Part shown: positions 63,826-64,000 of the stretch, piece by piece
How positions within the stretch are numbered: the stretch's first letter is position 1
How the letters are laid out: each line of letters starts with the position of its first letter
NCBI RefSeq assembly: GCF_017565425.1
Contig: NZ_JAGEMK010000001.1
Coordinates: forward strand, 496,001-560,000
Length of the DNA: 64,000 bases
Source of the DNA: Actinotalea soli
Lineage (GTDB): Bacteria > Actinomycetota > Actinomycetes > Actinomycetales > Cellulomonadaceae
Reading direction: 5' to 3'
Notes under the pieces: generated by a model
Databases searched by the model: none
The model's input: only the letters and a program-made list of their open reading frames with translations
Told to the model about the DNA's origin: nothing
Program-made: the position numbers and the translations under genes

Positions 63826-63862
63826 TGACAACGGTTATCACGACTCCTGAGAATGATCCTCA
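63826..63862 (+). promoter_or_regulatory. Tandem Zur-like palindromes before the terminal lipoprotein gene
   Basis: TGACAACGGTTATCA (63826-63840) and TGAGAATGATCCTCA (63848-63862) are both 15-base sequences with TGA and TCA ends and imperfect dyad symmetry, like the Fur/Zur boxes of actinobacteria. The second overlaps the candidate starts at 63853 and 63862, so a bound repressor would block transcription or translation. Zinc (Zur) control of a zinc-uptake lipoprotein is the best reading; iron control is an alternative. Confidence 0.6.
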
Positions 63863-64000
63863 TGCCCCCCCAGCGTCGCTCCTCCCTGCCCCGATCCGTC
63901 CACGGCCGCCGCGCCGCCGTCGTCGGGGCCGCCGTGGCCGGGGCCCTCGCCCTCACCGCGTGCGGGGGCAGCACCGAGGCCCCCGCCGCGCAGGAGGAGA
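63862..64000 (+). CDS. Lipoprotein, probable metal-uptake substrate-binding protein (5' part)
   Basis: The gene runs off the window, and only about 46 residues are visible. A basic start (PPQRRSSLPRSVHGRRA), a hydrophobic core VVGAAVAGALALTACGGST with lipobox LTAC, and an Ala/Glu/Pro-rich linker give a lipoprotein. The tandem Zur-like boxes over its start and the neighbouring glyS (beside zur in mycobacteria) suggest a zinc-binding ZnuA-type protein, but the domain itself is not in view. ATG 63853 is an alternative start. Confidence 0.5.
   Translation, partial: MPPQRRSSLPRSVHGRRAAVVGAAVAGALALTACGGSTEAPAAQEE

Overview
The window is a stretch of very GC-rich chromosome from an actinobacterium. 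The gene orders are those of the mycobacterial and streptomycete core genome: ahpE, DUF3052 and aceE followed by a PucR-type regulator and fabD-fabH-acpP-fabF; glnA2-glnE; nif3, a zinc-ribbon protein and a phosphatase; dgt-dnaG; glyS beside a Zur-type site. With the Ku/LigD-polymerase pair, polyphosphate glucokinase and DUF3145, I read it as Micrococcales, perhaps the Intrasporangiaceae/Ornithinimicrobiaceae group. The family is a guess. GTG starts and 4-base GTGA/ATGA overlaps are common. I saw no insertion sequence, integrase, prophage gene or CRISPR array.

Bases 1-2335 are the end of a siroheme and nitrite-assimilation operon (uroporphyrinogen methyltransferase, an NnaR-like HemD regulator, a CbiX-type chelatase). 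Bases 2422-12488 are the most accessory-looking part: an HSP90-family ATPase translationally coupled to a 977-residue helical-repeat protein, a decayed transglutaminase fragment, a lipoprotein with a Lon-type (S16) protease domain, a secreted beta-helix protein and two small proteins. Bases 12519-15725 hold a DNA end-joining locus, with Ku followed by an HhH-PHP protein and divergent from a stand-alone LigD polymerase.

Bases 15814-28837 are largely housekeeping: a CoA-binding protein, glnE-glnA2, nadE-panB, map-ppgK, a STAS protein, RNase P RNA, yaaA, and the phosphatase/zinc-ribbon/Nif3 operon, which runs on to 30060. A tRNA-Val, an operon of DUF3052, AhpE-like peroxiredoxin and an Imm26-like protein, and aceE follow. 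The fatty-acid synthase II cluster with its probable regulator FasR is at 35696-40682. Next come DUF3145, peptide deformylase, small membrane proteins, tRNA-Ile2(CAT) and tRNA-Asn, a glycosyltransferase and dgt-dnaG.

Bases 48335-57208 are a maltodextrin uptake and breakdown locus: malE-malF-malG plus a GH13 amylase on one strand, and a LacI-family regulator plus a GH13 alpha-glucosidase on the other, with candidate operators between. No MalK-type ATPase gene is present, so a shared ATPase elsewhere is likely. The right end has a PQQ-propeller protein, dusB, two convergent and overlapping YibE/F membrane paralogs, glyS, and the start of a lipoprotein gene under tandem Zur-like palindromes.

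Regulatory structures recur. Hairpins sit just after the most abundantly needed product in two operons (acpP before fabF, malE before malF). Strong terminators follow aceE, the YtxH-like gene and tRNA-Asn. Candidate operators lie before fabD, malE/lacI, aceE/DUF3052 and the terminal lipoprotein gene.
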